A DNA stretch of 64,000 nucleotides from Cristatella mucedo (GCA_009760855.2 WPIO01000003.1:7229001-7293000), one strand, 5' to 3'; counted from the first letter of the stretch, positions 11,330 through 22,009 are shown. Numbers and translations: made by a program. Notes: generated by a model not told the origin, from the letters alone.

Positions 11330-12060
11330 TATAAACCGTGAAATGAACCGGACCAAGTACGGAGCCCTAAGATACGCCATATTTCAGAGGTACCTCATAT
11401 GATCTGTTTCCATTCGCATCAATACTCTGGAGTCTCCCACTGAGATAGGACCCGAACCTCTGCAGATCAGTGCTAGCGATGCACAGGCGGCGAAATTGGA
11501 GGCGCACTAGAAGCACTTGGTGATTGATAGTATCAAAAGCTTCCTAAAGATCTAGCAAAACAAGCGAATGTACTTTACCCATGTCTACAGTCAAAAGTAG
11601 GTCGTTACATACAAGAAGCAATTCTGATTCTGTGGAGTGATAAGCTTTAATACCAGACTGTAAGTTACTAAGCAAGGTTTGAAGTTCCAATAAATGAGCT
11701 CAGCTGGTCTGCCGCGACTCGTTCCAGTGTCTTTGATAAGAATGGTAGAAGGGAAACTAGGCGGTAGTTGTTCCAGTTCTCTTGGTCTAGTGTCGCTTTC
11801 TTGAGTAGTGGCCTGACTGCACCTTTTTTTTGAAACGTGCTGGGACATGACTTGAGGCTAATGACATATTAATGATGTCAGTTATGCATGGCCCCAGCAG
11901 ATCCGTGCAACGTAGGAGCAGGACAGTGGGAATAGGGTCAACATGACTTATTGTCTTCTTTGATTGGGATATGAACCTCAGGACGAGGTCACTACGACGA
12001 CCTGTTTGAATGTAGACACTGAGGTGTTGCATGGAATCGACATGCGAGGAATCGGCTGCC
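10126..12060 (-). pseudogene. L2-like LINE, 5'-truncated, inactivated (copy D)
   Basis: Read on the minus strand from 12060: part of the RT fingers (LRFISQSKKT, DPIPTVLLLRC, NMSLAS), palm and thumb, then C-terminus, 3' UTR, hairpin tail and (ATT)n end. Several frameshifts split the ORF into pieces (11787-12060, 10902-11252, 10458-10841). A 72-nt (CT)n tract interrupts the ORF between the PQGSVLGP block and the YADD block. Unlike the longest copies, it retains the 26 nt after FDPSQPSS that keep the frame open there. Divergence from the 44-kb copy marks it as older. The 5' truncation point is near 12060. Confidence 0.85.
11259..11330. repeat. (GA)n inside an L2 RT reading frame
   Basis: 72 nt of GA with one AAAG interruption. 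It occupies the position where the copy at 45.6 kb has 12 nt encoding Thr-Leu-Pro-Leu. The difference is 60 nt, a multiple of three. Confidence 0.9.
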
Positions 12061-13017
12061 AATCAGCCATCAGCAGAGGTGTAGCCAGTTCAAATTTCGT
12101 AGGCTGAACAGAAAGCTAGTGCGATTATTGCCACCGTCATGCCAATTATAATGACTCGCCTATCCGATCGTATATCGGAAATAACAACATCTGTCAACTC
12201 ATTTTATTCCTTACACACAGATATCTGTCTTGCAATGTTAAAAAGCTACCAATTTAAGCTTCGAAATTCTGAATCGCTCGTACAAAAATCACCTAGGATA
12301 GCTCTGACAAAATTCAGCTCAGTCAATCGTTGCTGGAGAGAACATGCAGCATGTTCAAATAACGATACCGCATTACGATTGAGTAAGAGCAAGTCTTAAG
12401 AGCAGAAAAAATGTCAAAAAACACGTAGAGAATACTTGCACATAAAAAGTTGAATTTGTTTAGACTGATAACAATTGCCAAAATATTAAAAGAAGCCTGC
12501 TCCGTGTATGGTTTTGCCAGCAAATGTTTATCCCGCGACTCAGGCCTACATAAATCGTCATCTCTACCGTACGGTGTGAATACGCAGTGAACGTAAGCTG
12601 CTTGAAATGAATACACGTCATAATATAATACAGTTAATTTTTGTAGCATGGAGTGAATGCAAACAGCTATGAATGATGACCTACTAAAAACAAATATTCT
12701 TTCCATGGCTAATAAACTTCTTTGATAACTGAAGACATCAGCGCGAAAAACTCTTAAGCAGTAAGTTTTCGAGAAATAAAGTACGCAAGGGTTTTCAACC
12801 TCTGTTTGTCTTGACAGATCGATACCATATTGATGTTTTTTTAGACATGCTTAAGTTTATAAATTGCTTTGTGTCGCGCCGTCATTAACGTCGCGAACGC
12901 AAAAATAAATTAGCTATTTAAGCTCTCTAAACATCGGTGCAAACTCAGCATTAGCAAGAGAGTTTTTCCGCTGCAATGAGAATCCGCTGTGTCAAAAGAA
13001 GCTTCTATGTAATGGTA
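12061..13017. other. No gene recognised
   Basis: A+T-rich unassigned DNA. Frames at 12139-12399 (+) and 12323-12706 (-) overlap and show no family signal. Confidence 0.5.
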
Positions 13018-13180
13018 TAGTTCATTTGTACAGCGCCCTAAGAGAACTCGATCTCTATTGAGGCGTTTCACATTTGCCACGAGGGCTCGAGCCCGCGCTC
13101 TCGGCCATCAAATACATTTACCTTGACCTTGGTCGGAGCGAGCACCTTAACCACTGGGTCGACCCAGCGCGGCATCTCGT
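13018..13180 (-). mobile_element. SINE-2 family, long-insert subtype
   Basis: The reverse complement reads: tRNA-like head with GGTTAAGGTGCTCGCTCCGA, the subtype insert AAGGTAAATGTATTTGATGG, a B-box-like GGGCTCGAGCCC, then the L2-type tail ending in GGGCGCTGTACAAATGA. The subtype insert is shared with 1387-1520. Confidence 0.75.
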
Positions 13181-13370
13181 ATAAGCTGCTGAATGCGCTA
13201 GCAGTGACTGCGAAGAATGCTAGTAGAACGTGAAGAATGCAGGTAGGAGATAGTGGCATGAGCTGCAACAGCATGCTGGCGCTGAGAGCCTCGCGAAAAG
13301 GTGAAGCAACTAAAGACGGTGGAAATAAAGCGGAACGTCAATTTTAGGGGACATCGGCTGCGGGAGCGGA

Positions 13371-13590
13371 GATCGAATAGCTAGCGGTAGCATGCTCAAC
13401 GATAACAAGCATACCGTGGTTAGAAGCGACTTGCACAGTGTCAGCTAGCAAATGTGGTTAGTGGTAGCATGTACACTGTCGGCACGCCTCTATGCACACG
13501 AAGAAAGAATCTGAGGGACCCAATACCAGGACCAAAACAATTAGATTCCAAAAGTGGGTGGTACGATGCTTAGCCTGACGGGGCACTAGT
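13371..13590 (-). mobile_element. L2-like LINE 3' UTR fragment (copy G)
   Basis: Minus-strand match to the L2 3' UTR (repeated CTAACCACATTTGC-type and GCTGACACTGTGCA-type motifs) and the last codons of the RT ORF near 13500-13590. Part of the C-terminal coding sequence is deleted between the GATTCTTTCTT and GGAATCTAATTG stretches. The hairpin tail is missing. Confidence 0.65.
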
Positions 13591-14593
13591 AAGATACGTT
13601 CAATGTTGATAGACGTAAAGTAGCCTGCCAAAAAAAAAACTTGGCGCGGGCTCGTCAAAGTATTCCAGCATGGCGTTGATTGTAACTATCATTCAATGAT
13701 TAATTCAATTACATGTCACCTCGAGCGTTCAGACGCAGAGCCAGGCCTTTCATTCAATGAGTTGGACATTGCCAGATTCTCATGCAGGCAGGCCAGAACG
13801 GCGAGTAATGACTGAATGATTTTGCGAAGTTACGGTGCTTATTTGAAACGCACTCGCTAGTTGCTCGTCGACTGGAAGTAGGACACCGTTTCGAGGTGAG
13901 TAATGATCGGGGGTACGGGGGATAGGGGGGGCAGACCAGGTCGCTGCTTCCCCCCACCCGGCTCTAGGGGTAGGCAAAAGAGGCCCATCCCCGTGCTTTA
14001 CTCCCGACTCTGCCACTGCATGTAATATTTCCTGTAGAACTTCAGCGTTTTTTAAGCACTTCAATGATCGCCGAGAAGAGCTAAGCAAATTTCAGGTGCC
14101 ACACGACCAATTTTTCGCAGGTATTCCTTAGCTGACTAATGTTCTTAGCCCCGTACTAAATTCTGTAAAAAACAAATTTTTTCACGCACGCAGTGATGAC
14201 ATCCTTTGGTTCCTTCACTTCCATGGCTAATTTCAGAAATGGAATCATCATCATTCAATTAAAGTATTGTTTTCACAGAGTATCGTTATTCAGTTTAAAA
14301 AGAATCTGTCAATCGGTCCATATAACTGAACTTGAACATATTACTGAATTTTTCCAAATAGCTGACGTTGTTATATTTACGTTTTACATAAATTAGTGGA
14401 CACTATTTTCCTAAAGAAAGTTACATGACGATAGCTAAATTGTTTCACAAACCCTAAGAGAATGAAATTCCTTAAAAGCACCTCACAAATTCTGGAGAGG
14501 AAGTTTGAGAACTGAAAGCACAGTTGCTACAGAGATTGAGGTTGTTTTGAAGTATAGCTAATCATCTTGAATGTATGCATGTGTAATAGTCAC
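13591..14593. other. No gene recognised
   Basis: Contains a G/C-rich patch (13905-14025) ending in CTCTGCCACTGCATG, reminiscent of the CAGTGGC termini of non-autonomous hAT elements. The opposite end could not be found. The rest is unassigned and A+T-rich. Confidence 0.4.
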
Positions 14594-15722
14594 AATAATA
14601 ATAATAATAATACTTTTACCTAACACCATCAGAGAACTTAAGCTCTTTCTAAGCATTTTACACATGATGTAAAGGAAGTATGATAATATATTTAGTGGTA
14701 ACATGTACAATGATAAAAAGCATGACATGGTTTGAGGTGACATGCATATGGCCAACATGAAAATATGGTTATTGGCAGCATTTCGTGTGTCAGCTCGCAC
14801 AAGTATACTAAGGACGGATCACAAGGACACACTAAATTTTACCATAAACAGATGCGAGTTTTGCTTTTTTTTAATGTCGTCAAGTCAGGGGATGTTGTCA
14901 CGTCAGTCTGGACAGAGTTCCAGGCTTTAAGAGCATACGAACTAAATGCAAAGTCTCCATGAAGATTTGAGGTTCGTACACAGTGTAGCTAAACGATTTG
15001 ATTCCAAAAAGGGAGAGGAACGATGCTCTGCCTTGTGGGGGATTAGCTCTGATAGGTAAGCTGGAGAAAAAAAATGAAGGGATCCAAGAGTGAGTGACAG
15101 AATTTGAAGTTGATGCGCTGCTTGACTGGGAGCCAGTGCATGTCAGCAAGCAGAAGGGTGTGCTGGGCAGCTGCGATGTTCACGACAAACGAGCTCGAAG
15201 CTGCAGGATTTTGCACCAACTGTAACCTCCTGATTGCACAGGCCGGTAGACCAGCAAGCAGTGAGTTACTTAAGTACAGACGGGATGTTACAAATGCATG
15301 GACCAGTTTCGATGTAGTATCCCTGTCTAAGCAAGCCAGGATTTAGCATTGTTATATAGGTGAAAGAAGGCAGACTTGATTTTGGAGCTGACTTGGTCGT
15401 CGAATGAAAGGTCACTCTGGAACAGGGCACTTAGATTTCGTGCAGATGCAAAAGAAAATATATTTGCAGAGACTATTTTGAGCTTTAATTCTTTCCAATT
15501 TCTGAATAACACTTAGTATGCCTATAACTAGTAAGGGGATTTTATCGTAGTTTAATTTAAGAAGATTTGCTGCCATCTATGTGCGGATGTCACTAATACA
15601 TGCAGAAAGGGAGCTGAAAGAATTCGACGTGCTCGAAGGCTGGCAGGGATCAAAGCAAAGGTACGACTGAGTGTCATCTGCATATAAGAGAAAGCCTGGA
15701 TTGTGCTTGGCAATCACATCGG

Positions 15723-15796
<74 letters not shown>

Positions 15797-15841
15797 AAGA
15801 CGCGGACCAGGCACAGAGCCCCGAGGTATACCGTACTTCAG
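14594..15841 (-). pseudogene. L2-like LINE, older subfamily (copy E, 3' part)
   Basis: On the minus strand this carries RT sequence from the PQGSVLGP-equivalent region through YADD-side, thumb and C-terminus, 3' UTR, hairpin and (ATT)n end at 14594-14611. Frameshifts are numerous. It contains a (CT)n tract at 15724-15793 at the same ORF position as copy D. The element is cut at 15841 by insertion of another L2 copy and resumes at 16277. Confidence 0.8.
15724..15793. repeat. (GA)n inside an L2 RT reading frame
   Basis: About 70 nt of GA flanked on the left by CAATCACATCGGCAAG, exactly as in copy D at 11243-11260. Confidence 0.9.
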
Positions 15842-16276
15842 TAATAATAATAATAATAATAATATTGCACTTGATAAAGCGCCCTCAGAGAACTTAATCT
15901 CTTTCTAGGCGCTTTACATTTGCTGCAAAGTGATACGCAATAGAATAGTAAGTAAAATCATGCTTGAAAAACAACATGGTTAGGGGTTACATGCACTGGG
16001 TCAGCATGCAAATGTGGTTAGTGGCAGCATGAACAGTGTCAGCACGCATAAGCACATCGAGGACGAATCACAAGGACCCACTAAATGCTGTCCTAAATAG
16101 GAATGTTTTTAAGTTTCTTTTAAATGTGGTCAGGTCAGGGGATGTTCTGATGCAGGTCGGGAGGGAGTTCCAGGCTGTGGGAGCATACGAGCTAAATGCA
16201 CGGTCTCCAAAGGATTTAAGGTTTGTACGAGGTATTTCTAGACTGTTGGATTCCGAAAAGCGAGTGGTACGATGCT
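15842..16276 (-). mobile_element. L2-like LINE, young truncated copy nested in copy E (copy F)
   Basis: A 3'-terminal fragment of the young subfamily: RT C-terminus, 3' UTR, hairpin tail and (ATT)n. It is flanked by TTCAG at 15837-15841 and 16277-16281, a 5-bp target duplication. The older copy E continues across the insertion: LINE-like sequence up to TACTTCAG on the left resumes on the right with GACTCGTCGGATGATC and GCTCTGGAGTCTC. This fixes the order of insertion. Confidence 0.85.
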
Positions 16277-16400
16277 TTCAGTGACTCGTCGGATGATCTT
16301 TACCCGTTCACATCGGTGCTCTGGAGTCTCTACTGAGATAGGACCTGAACCATTGTAGTGCAGTGCTAGTAATTCCAAGGCAAGATGAAAGGCGCTCGTG
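16277..16400 (-). pseudogene. L2-like LINE copy E, 5' remainder
   Basis: GCTCTGGAGTCTC and TGAGATAGGACCTGAACC match the RT palm region at the equivalent place in copy D (11430-11460). The remainder ends near the ATGT/ATGC repeat. Confidence 0.7.
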
Positions 16401-16407
16401 AAGGATT

Positions 16408-16732
16408 TATGTATTATGCATGTATGCATTCATGTGTGTGTGTATGTATGTATGTATGCAAGTATTTATATGCGTATGCACGTGCTTATGTATGTATGTA
16501 CGAATGCATGTATGTATGCATGCATGCATGTATGTATGTATGTATGTATGCATGCATGCATGCATGTATGTGTATGTATGCATGCATGTATGTGGGTGTG
16601 GGTGTGTATTTATGCATGTATGTATGCATGCATCCACGTATGTATGTATTCATGTGTACATGTATATATGTATCTATGTATGTGTGTATGAGTATGTATG
16701 TATGTATGTAGGTAGGTATGTATGTATGAATT
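16408..16732. repeat. Degenerate (ATGT/ATGC)n tetranucleotide tract
   Basis: About 320 bp of interspersed ATGT and ATGC units with occasional GTGT. The 97-146-codon open frames on both strands (Met-Tyr-Val-Cys type) are a consequence of the repeat and are not genes. Confidence 0.95.
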
Positions 16733-16795
16733 GTTCTCCTTCTGTAACTGTACCAAGCTTCGAAGTCTACGTGAGTGTTATGCAGGACAGTTTTA

Positions 16796-16842
16796 CAAGA
16801 TGCCGTACCGATAGCCTAGGCGGCTATCGGTACGGCATCTTG
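16796..16842. repeat. Perfect inverted repeat, 21-bp arms, 5-nt loop
   Basis: The left arm at 16796-16816 starts CAAGATGCCGTACC and is matched exactly by the right arm at 16822-16842, with loop TAGGC. It sits just downstream of the tetranucleotide tract. Confidence 0.95.
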
Positions 16843-16904
16843 AGTCTGAGGCGCGGATGACGCGTATGGGAAACCTGACAAGGAAGTACTTCAGGTACTA
16901 CTGG

Positions 16905-17029
16905 ATATAGTACTACTGGTAGTACTACTAGATAGTACTACCAGTACTATCTAGTCGTATACTATGTAGTATATCTAGTAGTATACTAGTAGTATATCTA
17001 GTAGCAAACTAGGTAGTACTACTGGATCA
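16905..17029. repeat. Cluster of overlapping TAGTACTACTGG/TAGTATACTAG palindromes
   Basis: Repeated AGTACTACTGG, its complement, and TAGTATATCTAG-type units. The clearest hairpin has ACTAGATAGTACT (16927-16939) paired with AGTACTATCTAGT (16943-16955) across ACC. There is no coding potential. Confidence 0.85.
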
Positions 17030-17093
17030 AGAGAATAGAGGGACCTAAAAGTGAGCGACAGAACCTTTAAGTCGATGCTCTGCTTGTTGGATT
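17030..17093 (-). mobile_element. L2-like LINE internal fragment
   Basis: GGGACCTAAAAGTGAGCGAC and AACCTTTAAGTCGATGC match the minus-strand RT thumb region of other copies. Only about 60 bp are recognisable. It may be the remaining end of a copy disrupted by the palindrome cluster. Confidence 0.6.
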
Positions 17094-17936
17094 AGCCAAT
17101 CCTGTCGTAGAAGTTCTTTTCGACCAGATGACCATCACAAAGCAGGCAGTGGTTCGAGGAGATTACTCCAAGGAAAGAATAGCGCTGCTGACACTGAGAG
17201 GTTAAGTTGACAGTTTCAGATGACCTTTCCGGCGTGGACGATCTCTGAGCCCGACAAATAATGGCCATCTACGTGGACTGGTTAAATACACAGCAGTAGG
17301 ACAGGTTTACAAAAATTGTCAGCGGCCATTATCAGTGGCCATCTTCGTTAGTTTAAGAGTTCGAGCGGATTACCCGGGAAAAGCAGACCCCAATTTTCGA
17401 GTCTCTCCAGTAGCACATGCATACGGATAGTGCCACTCGAACTAAAGATGACTTCTCTTTCAGCTTTCCACTTTACTCCGAAGCTCCGGCCTTGGAGCTA
17501 AAGACGAAACTAGTGCTCGTGCTGAGCGTTCTGCTTCGTGCTGAGCATTCATCAGCCCGGAAGTGGAGGAAGCCCCCTAATAAAACGCATCTCGCCCGCA
17601 GGACGGGTGGAAAGGTCGCACGCTGGGTGCTCGGAAATTTTTGTTTTGAGATGTGCGTTCGGCCAGTCATGTGCTCTTTTTAGCAGTAGCGGGCAGGCTG
17701 TGAAAACAAAAGCCGTATAGGATCTCATACGCGGCAGCTGCTCGCTAACGAGCTGAGGAGAGCATTATTAGGCAGCAGCCGTCATTCATTAAAGAGCAGG
17801 CAAATGATTTTAAGCGAAACGTGTAGCTGTGGCGGCAACAGATAGAATGTGCGGACGGACAGAGCGAGGGGACATTGTAGAAAGAACTAGAAAATATAGA
17901 GCAGATGAGGGTGAGTGGCGGGAAGAAAGTGAGACA

Positions 17937-17937
<1 letters not shown>
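17094..17937. other. No gene recognised
   Basis: Unassigned. Overlapping short frames at 17417-17720 show no recognisable domain. Confidence 0.5.

Positions 17938-18021
<84 letters not shown>
17938..18021. repeat. (GA)n microsatellite, about 84 bp
   Basis: Pure GA repeat. No LINE sequence could be seen in its flanks. Confidence 0.95.
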
Positions 18022-18024
<3 letters not shown>

Positions 18025-18287
18025 GAGAGAAGTAAAGAGCCAGGAGAGAGTGGAGATCATACGGAGAGTAAGAACGAGGGAGTGAAGAGTAAAGGGATGG
18101 ATATCAGCGGTAGAGTGAGCACAAACTAGCCAGAAAGTGAGTGTAAACAAGAGCTACGTTATGGATTTTGTATGACTTTTGATATCTTGAACATTATGAC
18201 GAGGACAGGTCTTTTAAACCAAGCCGCAGGCTACTGCTTGTCTTGCGCTTGATGGAGATCTCTAGGCACCGCATTGAGTCGGAGGGG

Positions 18288-18500
18288 TAATAATAGGAAC
18301 AATAAATTTGTTATAGCGACCCCGGAGAACTCAATCTCTTTCTAGGCACGTCGCATTTACTAGGCAAAGGAAGCTCGATTGAATGCTCAATGGTAGCATT
18401 CTCGATGTCAACATGCACGGCACGTGCTCTAAGCACGTGCCGTGCACAGGGTCAGCATGCAAATACAGTTCGTCGCAGCATGCACAGTGCGAGCACGCAG
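18288..18500 (-). mobile_element. L2-like LINE 3' end, old copy (copy H)
   Basis: Minus-strand 3' UTR and tail: CCTAGAAAGAGATTGAGTTC and the GCTGACCCTGTGCA motif are recognisable, with many substitutions. A perfect palindrome at 18414-18446 lies where other copies read TGACATGCACAGGGTC, so it arose within the element. Confidence 0.7.
18414..18446. repeat. Perfect inverted repeat, 15-bp arms, 3-nt loop
   Basis: TGCACGGCACGTGCT, loop CTA, AGCACGTGCCGTGCA. It lies inside the L2 3' UTR of copy H. Confidence 0.95.
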
Positions 18501-18964
18501 AGGAGTGACCCCGCTTTCGCCTTTCGTCGTCTCGTGTAGAACACGGCTGAAACTCGACGTGCCCGCGGTTGCGGGTGCCCGAGCTACAGCGGACACGTGA
18601 CCGAGGGGCGCGGGGGGGGGGGCCCGGGGTATTGGCAAGCATCCGGGACTCTGCGATCACTGCGAGAGCTAGCACCTGCGTGGCACCTTATGGCGGCCCC
18701 TCAACGTGGACGGGTTCGTTGTTCCTGCTGTTGCGGCCGGCGGGGGGATGCCTACTTGACGCCCAGTCCTCCAGTCGGAGCTCCGATGAGAATGTGAGAA
18801 CCGAGAGAGAGCCGAGCGTGCTTCGTTCGACGTGCCTTTTGCTTCGGCCACGGAAAGCAAAGAGTGAATAAAAGGGAGCGATGCGTCATGAGCACGGAGC
18901 CAGGCTCGATATTGAGTGTGCGGGCATCGTCCGACTGAATGCAGATGCGAGCTGGTTCGGCCGA
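18501..18964. other. No gene recognised
   Basis: GC-rich, with a run of 10 G residues near 18611-18621. Overlapping frames on both strands are judged non-coding. Confidence 0.45.
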
Positions 18965-18965
18965 G

Positions 18966-19065
18966 TCGTTTAGGTGCTCGCCCCGAGGTCTGGCCGGGGT
19001 TGTGCGCGGGGGCCCCGCGGCATATGCGAAGCGCCTGAATAGAGATTCAGCTCTCTCGCAGAGAG
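18966..19065 (+). mobile_element. SINE-2 family, 5'-truncated
   Basis: TAGGTGCTCGCCCCGAGGTC, a weakened B-box region, then CATATGCGAAGCGCCTGAAT and AGAGATTCAGCTCTC match SINE-2. The second half of the hairpin is lost. Confidence 0.65.
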
Positions 19066-20596
19066 CTAAACAAATGAATGATATACGTTTATATACAGAG
19101 AGCGTGAAACGGTGCGAGGTGAAAGGTCGCGAGACGAAGAGCGGCTGCTCGAGCGTGGATGCACGCATGCACGTACGACGCATGCCCGCGGTGACTCGCT
19201 TTCGGCGTGTGGCTGGAGATTGCCCACTGTTAGATATTACAATCGAAGCAGTCGCCGAAAAGCCTAACCTACACGAAGCGTCGAGCTGCCATGTTCTGGC
19301 TCTCTGGAGGTTAATTTGAGGTCTACAGAAGGTCTCTGGACTATATTAACTTCGTCGAATAGCCGGGCATAGTCAATTGCAAGTCTTAGACGATACATAG
19401 ATGCGCGCTGTTTAATTGCATGTCGCTGCAAAGACCTCGTAGTGAATGGAAACTTTCATTACTTCTGCGATCGCTGCTTTCGAATTTCTGCTTTATGGCA
19501 TCTAATTTGAACGCCATCTGATTGGGCGCGAGAATCCTCTCGGGGGGGGGGAGGGCTGTTGATATGACAAAGTCACATATATCGACCCTTCAAGGAGCTT
19601 TAATTTCAAAAATCAAGCAACCGCTGACCTGAGGACACACCATCTAATTTCAGCTGTGCTCGAGTCGTGGTAGCCGGTGAAACAAGCTTTCGTATGAACT
19701 TTTCGTAGGCAGCAATCAGAAAAAATGCGACTCTTACATTTACCAATTAATTTAATACAACTGAGCTCATTGCTTACACTGCAATCTTTTAAAAGGAAGG
19801 AGAAAAAGGAGAGACGGCAGCGAATGAAAGGATGTGACTTATAGGATTCACCCTCAAGAGAGCTCAAGGAAGATTAGACTTTTCCTTGAGCATGTGCACT
19901 AGACTCCTGTAGAAATTCGCATTCTGATTTTGAATTCTCGGTCTCGCCTTAAATAGCAACGTTCTGATTCCAAGCGACATGACTGGTTGCCTTGAGCCGC
20001 ATGGGTCTGTCGGATTTCAAGGGCAGATGAGATCTGCACCCAAAATGCACCAAGGCTTTAGCGCCTTGGTAAATCTTCCTGCTGCTTGCACGCCGAAAGC
20101 TGAGGAATCCTTGGCAACTCTTCGTGGTAGACGCTAAATCTATAAGCTTAAGAAAGCGCCTCATCTTGTTTCTATCTTTACGTCATGCTTACCTCATCAC
20201 ATGTGTTGCTTTTCTTAGGCTTTTTTCACCAGCTCTCAGATGTACTCCATATAATTTCTCTCAGGTACTCCGTATTGTCGCTACTATTTTTCGAGAGCCA
20301 GCATATTTTCCCCTAGTTTAAAGCGCACTGACTGGGAAGCATGTCTCAACTTTGCACTATCCGCATGATGAGTTAGAAGGTCGCGGACGCCAACGACTTT
20401 TTGGCTGCCGATGGTGACCGGGGCAAATGAGATGGCGGCCATACCGCTGCTGCAGGTGCTATTACGGGGGAGCGTTCGCTCGCGCCACGAAGCTCCTCAA
20501 AGATCGCTCGAGATTTTCAGCTCAGCCGCCATCGATGGATGAGCGGATGCGTGCAAGAGTGTCGATGGCGATCCTGGCGCGCTTGTCGTCATCAGT

Positions 20597-20629
<33 letters not shown>
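20597..20629. repeat. (GCG)11 trinucleotide repeat
   Basis: Eleven uninterrupted GCG units. Depending on frame they would encode polyArg, polyGly or polyAla, but no gene could be defined around them. Confidence 0.95.
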
Positions 20630-20631
<2 letters not shown>

Positions 20632-20671
20632 GCGTCCTGCTCAAGCGCGAGCTCAGGGCAGCCGCTCTGGC

Positions 20672-20705
20672 GCAGCGGAGCTCAGGTTGCCCTGAGCTCC
20701 GCTGC
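20672..20705. repeat. Perfect inverted repeat, 15-bp arms, 4-nt loop
   Basis: GCAGCGGAGCTCAGG, loop TTGC, CCTGAGCTCCGCTGC. Confidence 0.95.
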
Positions 20706-21147
20706 TGTCGTACTACATCTCGGTGACATCTTCGCGACTAGCATTGGTGAAACTTGTGCTTCGAAGCCGGCCAGATGGCGGTACAAGCCCCCCCCCCCCG
20801 CCAATGCGCGTAGACATGTAGACGATCGTATTTCGCAGCAGCAATCGCTCTTACACGTGCCTCCGAAATCAGGCACCTGCTTGATCGTGACTGGATCCCT
20901 TCTGTATGAACACCGCGCGAGGGCAGACGCTCTCTGCGGAGGTCGGACAAGAGCGAAATAATGATCACTCGTAGCAACGTTTATACAAGATCTAAGAATT
21001 CGATTATGACACACGGGGTTCCTAAGCATTGCAATTCAGGGAGTGGCTAACAAGCTATAATACCACCCGTAAACAAGAAGGCCACCTTACGAGGCGCTGA
21101 GCAGAGCAGGTACGGGCCAAGCCACGGGGACTCTAACCCCGACAGGA

Positions 21148-21273
21148 AGAGGTCAGATGCTGACAGCGAGCAGCGAGACGCTGACAGCGAGAGGTGAGGC
21201 ACTGACAGCGAAAGGTCAGATACTGACCGCAAGAGGTGAGCCGCTGGCGGCGAGAGGTGAGACGCTGACCCGC
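21148..21273. repeat. 21-bp minisatellite, 6 units
   Basis: Six consecutive 21-bp units of the type AGAGGTGAGACGCTGACAGCG, starting at 21148, 21169, 21190, 21211, 21232 and 21253. Because 21 is a multiple of three, the plus strand keeps an open frame (21157-21423) with a repeating LTARGET-like heptad. I see no gene structure around it. Confidence 0.9.
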
Positions 21274-22009
21274 AAGACCACGGGCATTGACTGTGACAGA
21301 GTTGGGTCATTACGGCGAGACGGAGTTCGGACGCTTCGGATCCGAGAGAGCTCGCGGATTCATGCGCGCGGCCGCTGTGTAAAGGATCGGGCTAATAGAG
21401 AGCATGCCTGGCTACTGATGTAATTCATAAATCTGGACCCAGGCTAGGGCTATCAGGAATTGCCGATAATTCAAGCTTAAAGGTTGCAATGTCTGCAATC
21501 TAAAGTGCACGTCGTACAGACATAAAGCTGCTGATTAGCCGCCTGAAGCTAGGTAGTGCAAATCGACTGGTCACGTTAATAAGGCTGCATTAAATGCGAT
21601 TACGGAAAATTGCCTTTCGCCAGATAGTGCTAATTGGACAATATGAATCCGCGATATCAAAGGAGAGGAAATCCCGATAAACTCTGGCAAAGCATACTTG
21701 ACATATCGGCTTTTTTTAATCGAAAGTCACAGCAATTAGACGTTAGCATAACTCACGTAAGACCACCATACTACTAGAGACAGTTACTGGGCTCAAAAGC
21801 GATCGCAGTGCATACAGGAATGATTGAGAAAGTGTAAAGTTCCCAATTATTGTATTCCAAATAATCTTTTTGAAACACTCCAGCGCCCCGAAAATGCTCG
21901 CCTGATAAATGTTTCAAAGAAACTGAGATATGCAGCATGAGGAATCACACGCAGTGCAAGTCTTTTCAGGGAGTAAAAAATTAGGCCTTCGAAGTCGTGT
22001 ACAGCAAAC
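21274..22009. other. No gene recognised
   Basis: Unassigned DNA, A+T-rich beyond 21.4 kb. Confidence 0.5.

Larger units (their letters stand above)
19066..21147. other. No gene recognised
   Basis: Unassigned. Contains a G run near 19543, the GCG tract at 20597-20629, the palindrome at 20672-20705 and a run of 10 C residues at about 20790. Frames at 20427-20961 are driven by the GCG tract. Confidence 0.45.

Noticed and set aside
16385-16860. Four overlapping Met-Tyr-Val-Cys-rich frames
   Set aside because: They are translations of an ATGT/ATGC repeat in all frames and on both strands.
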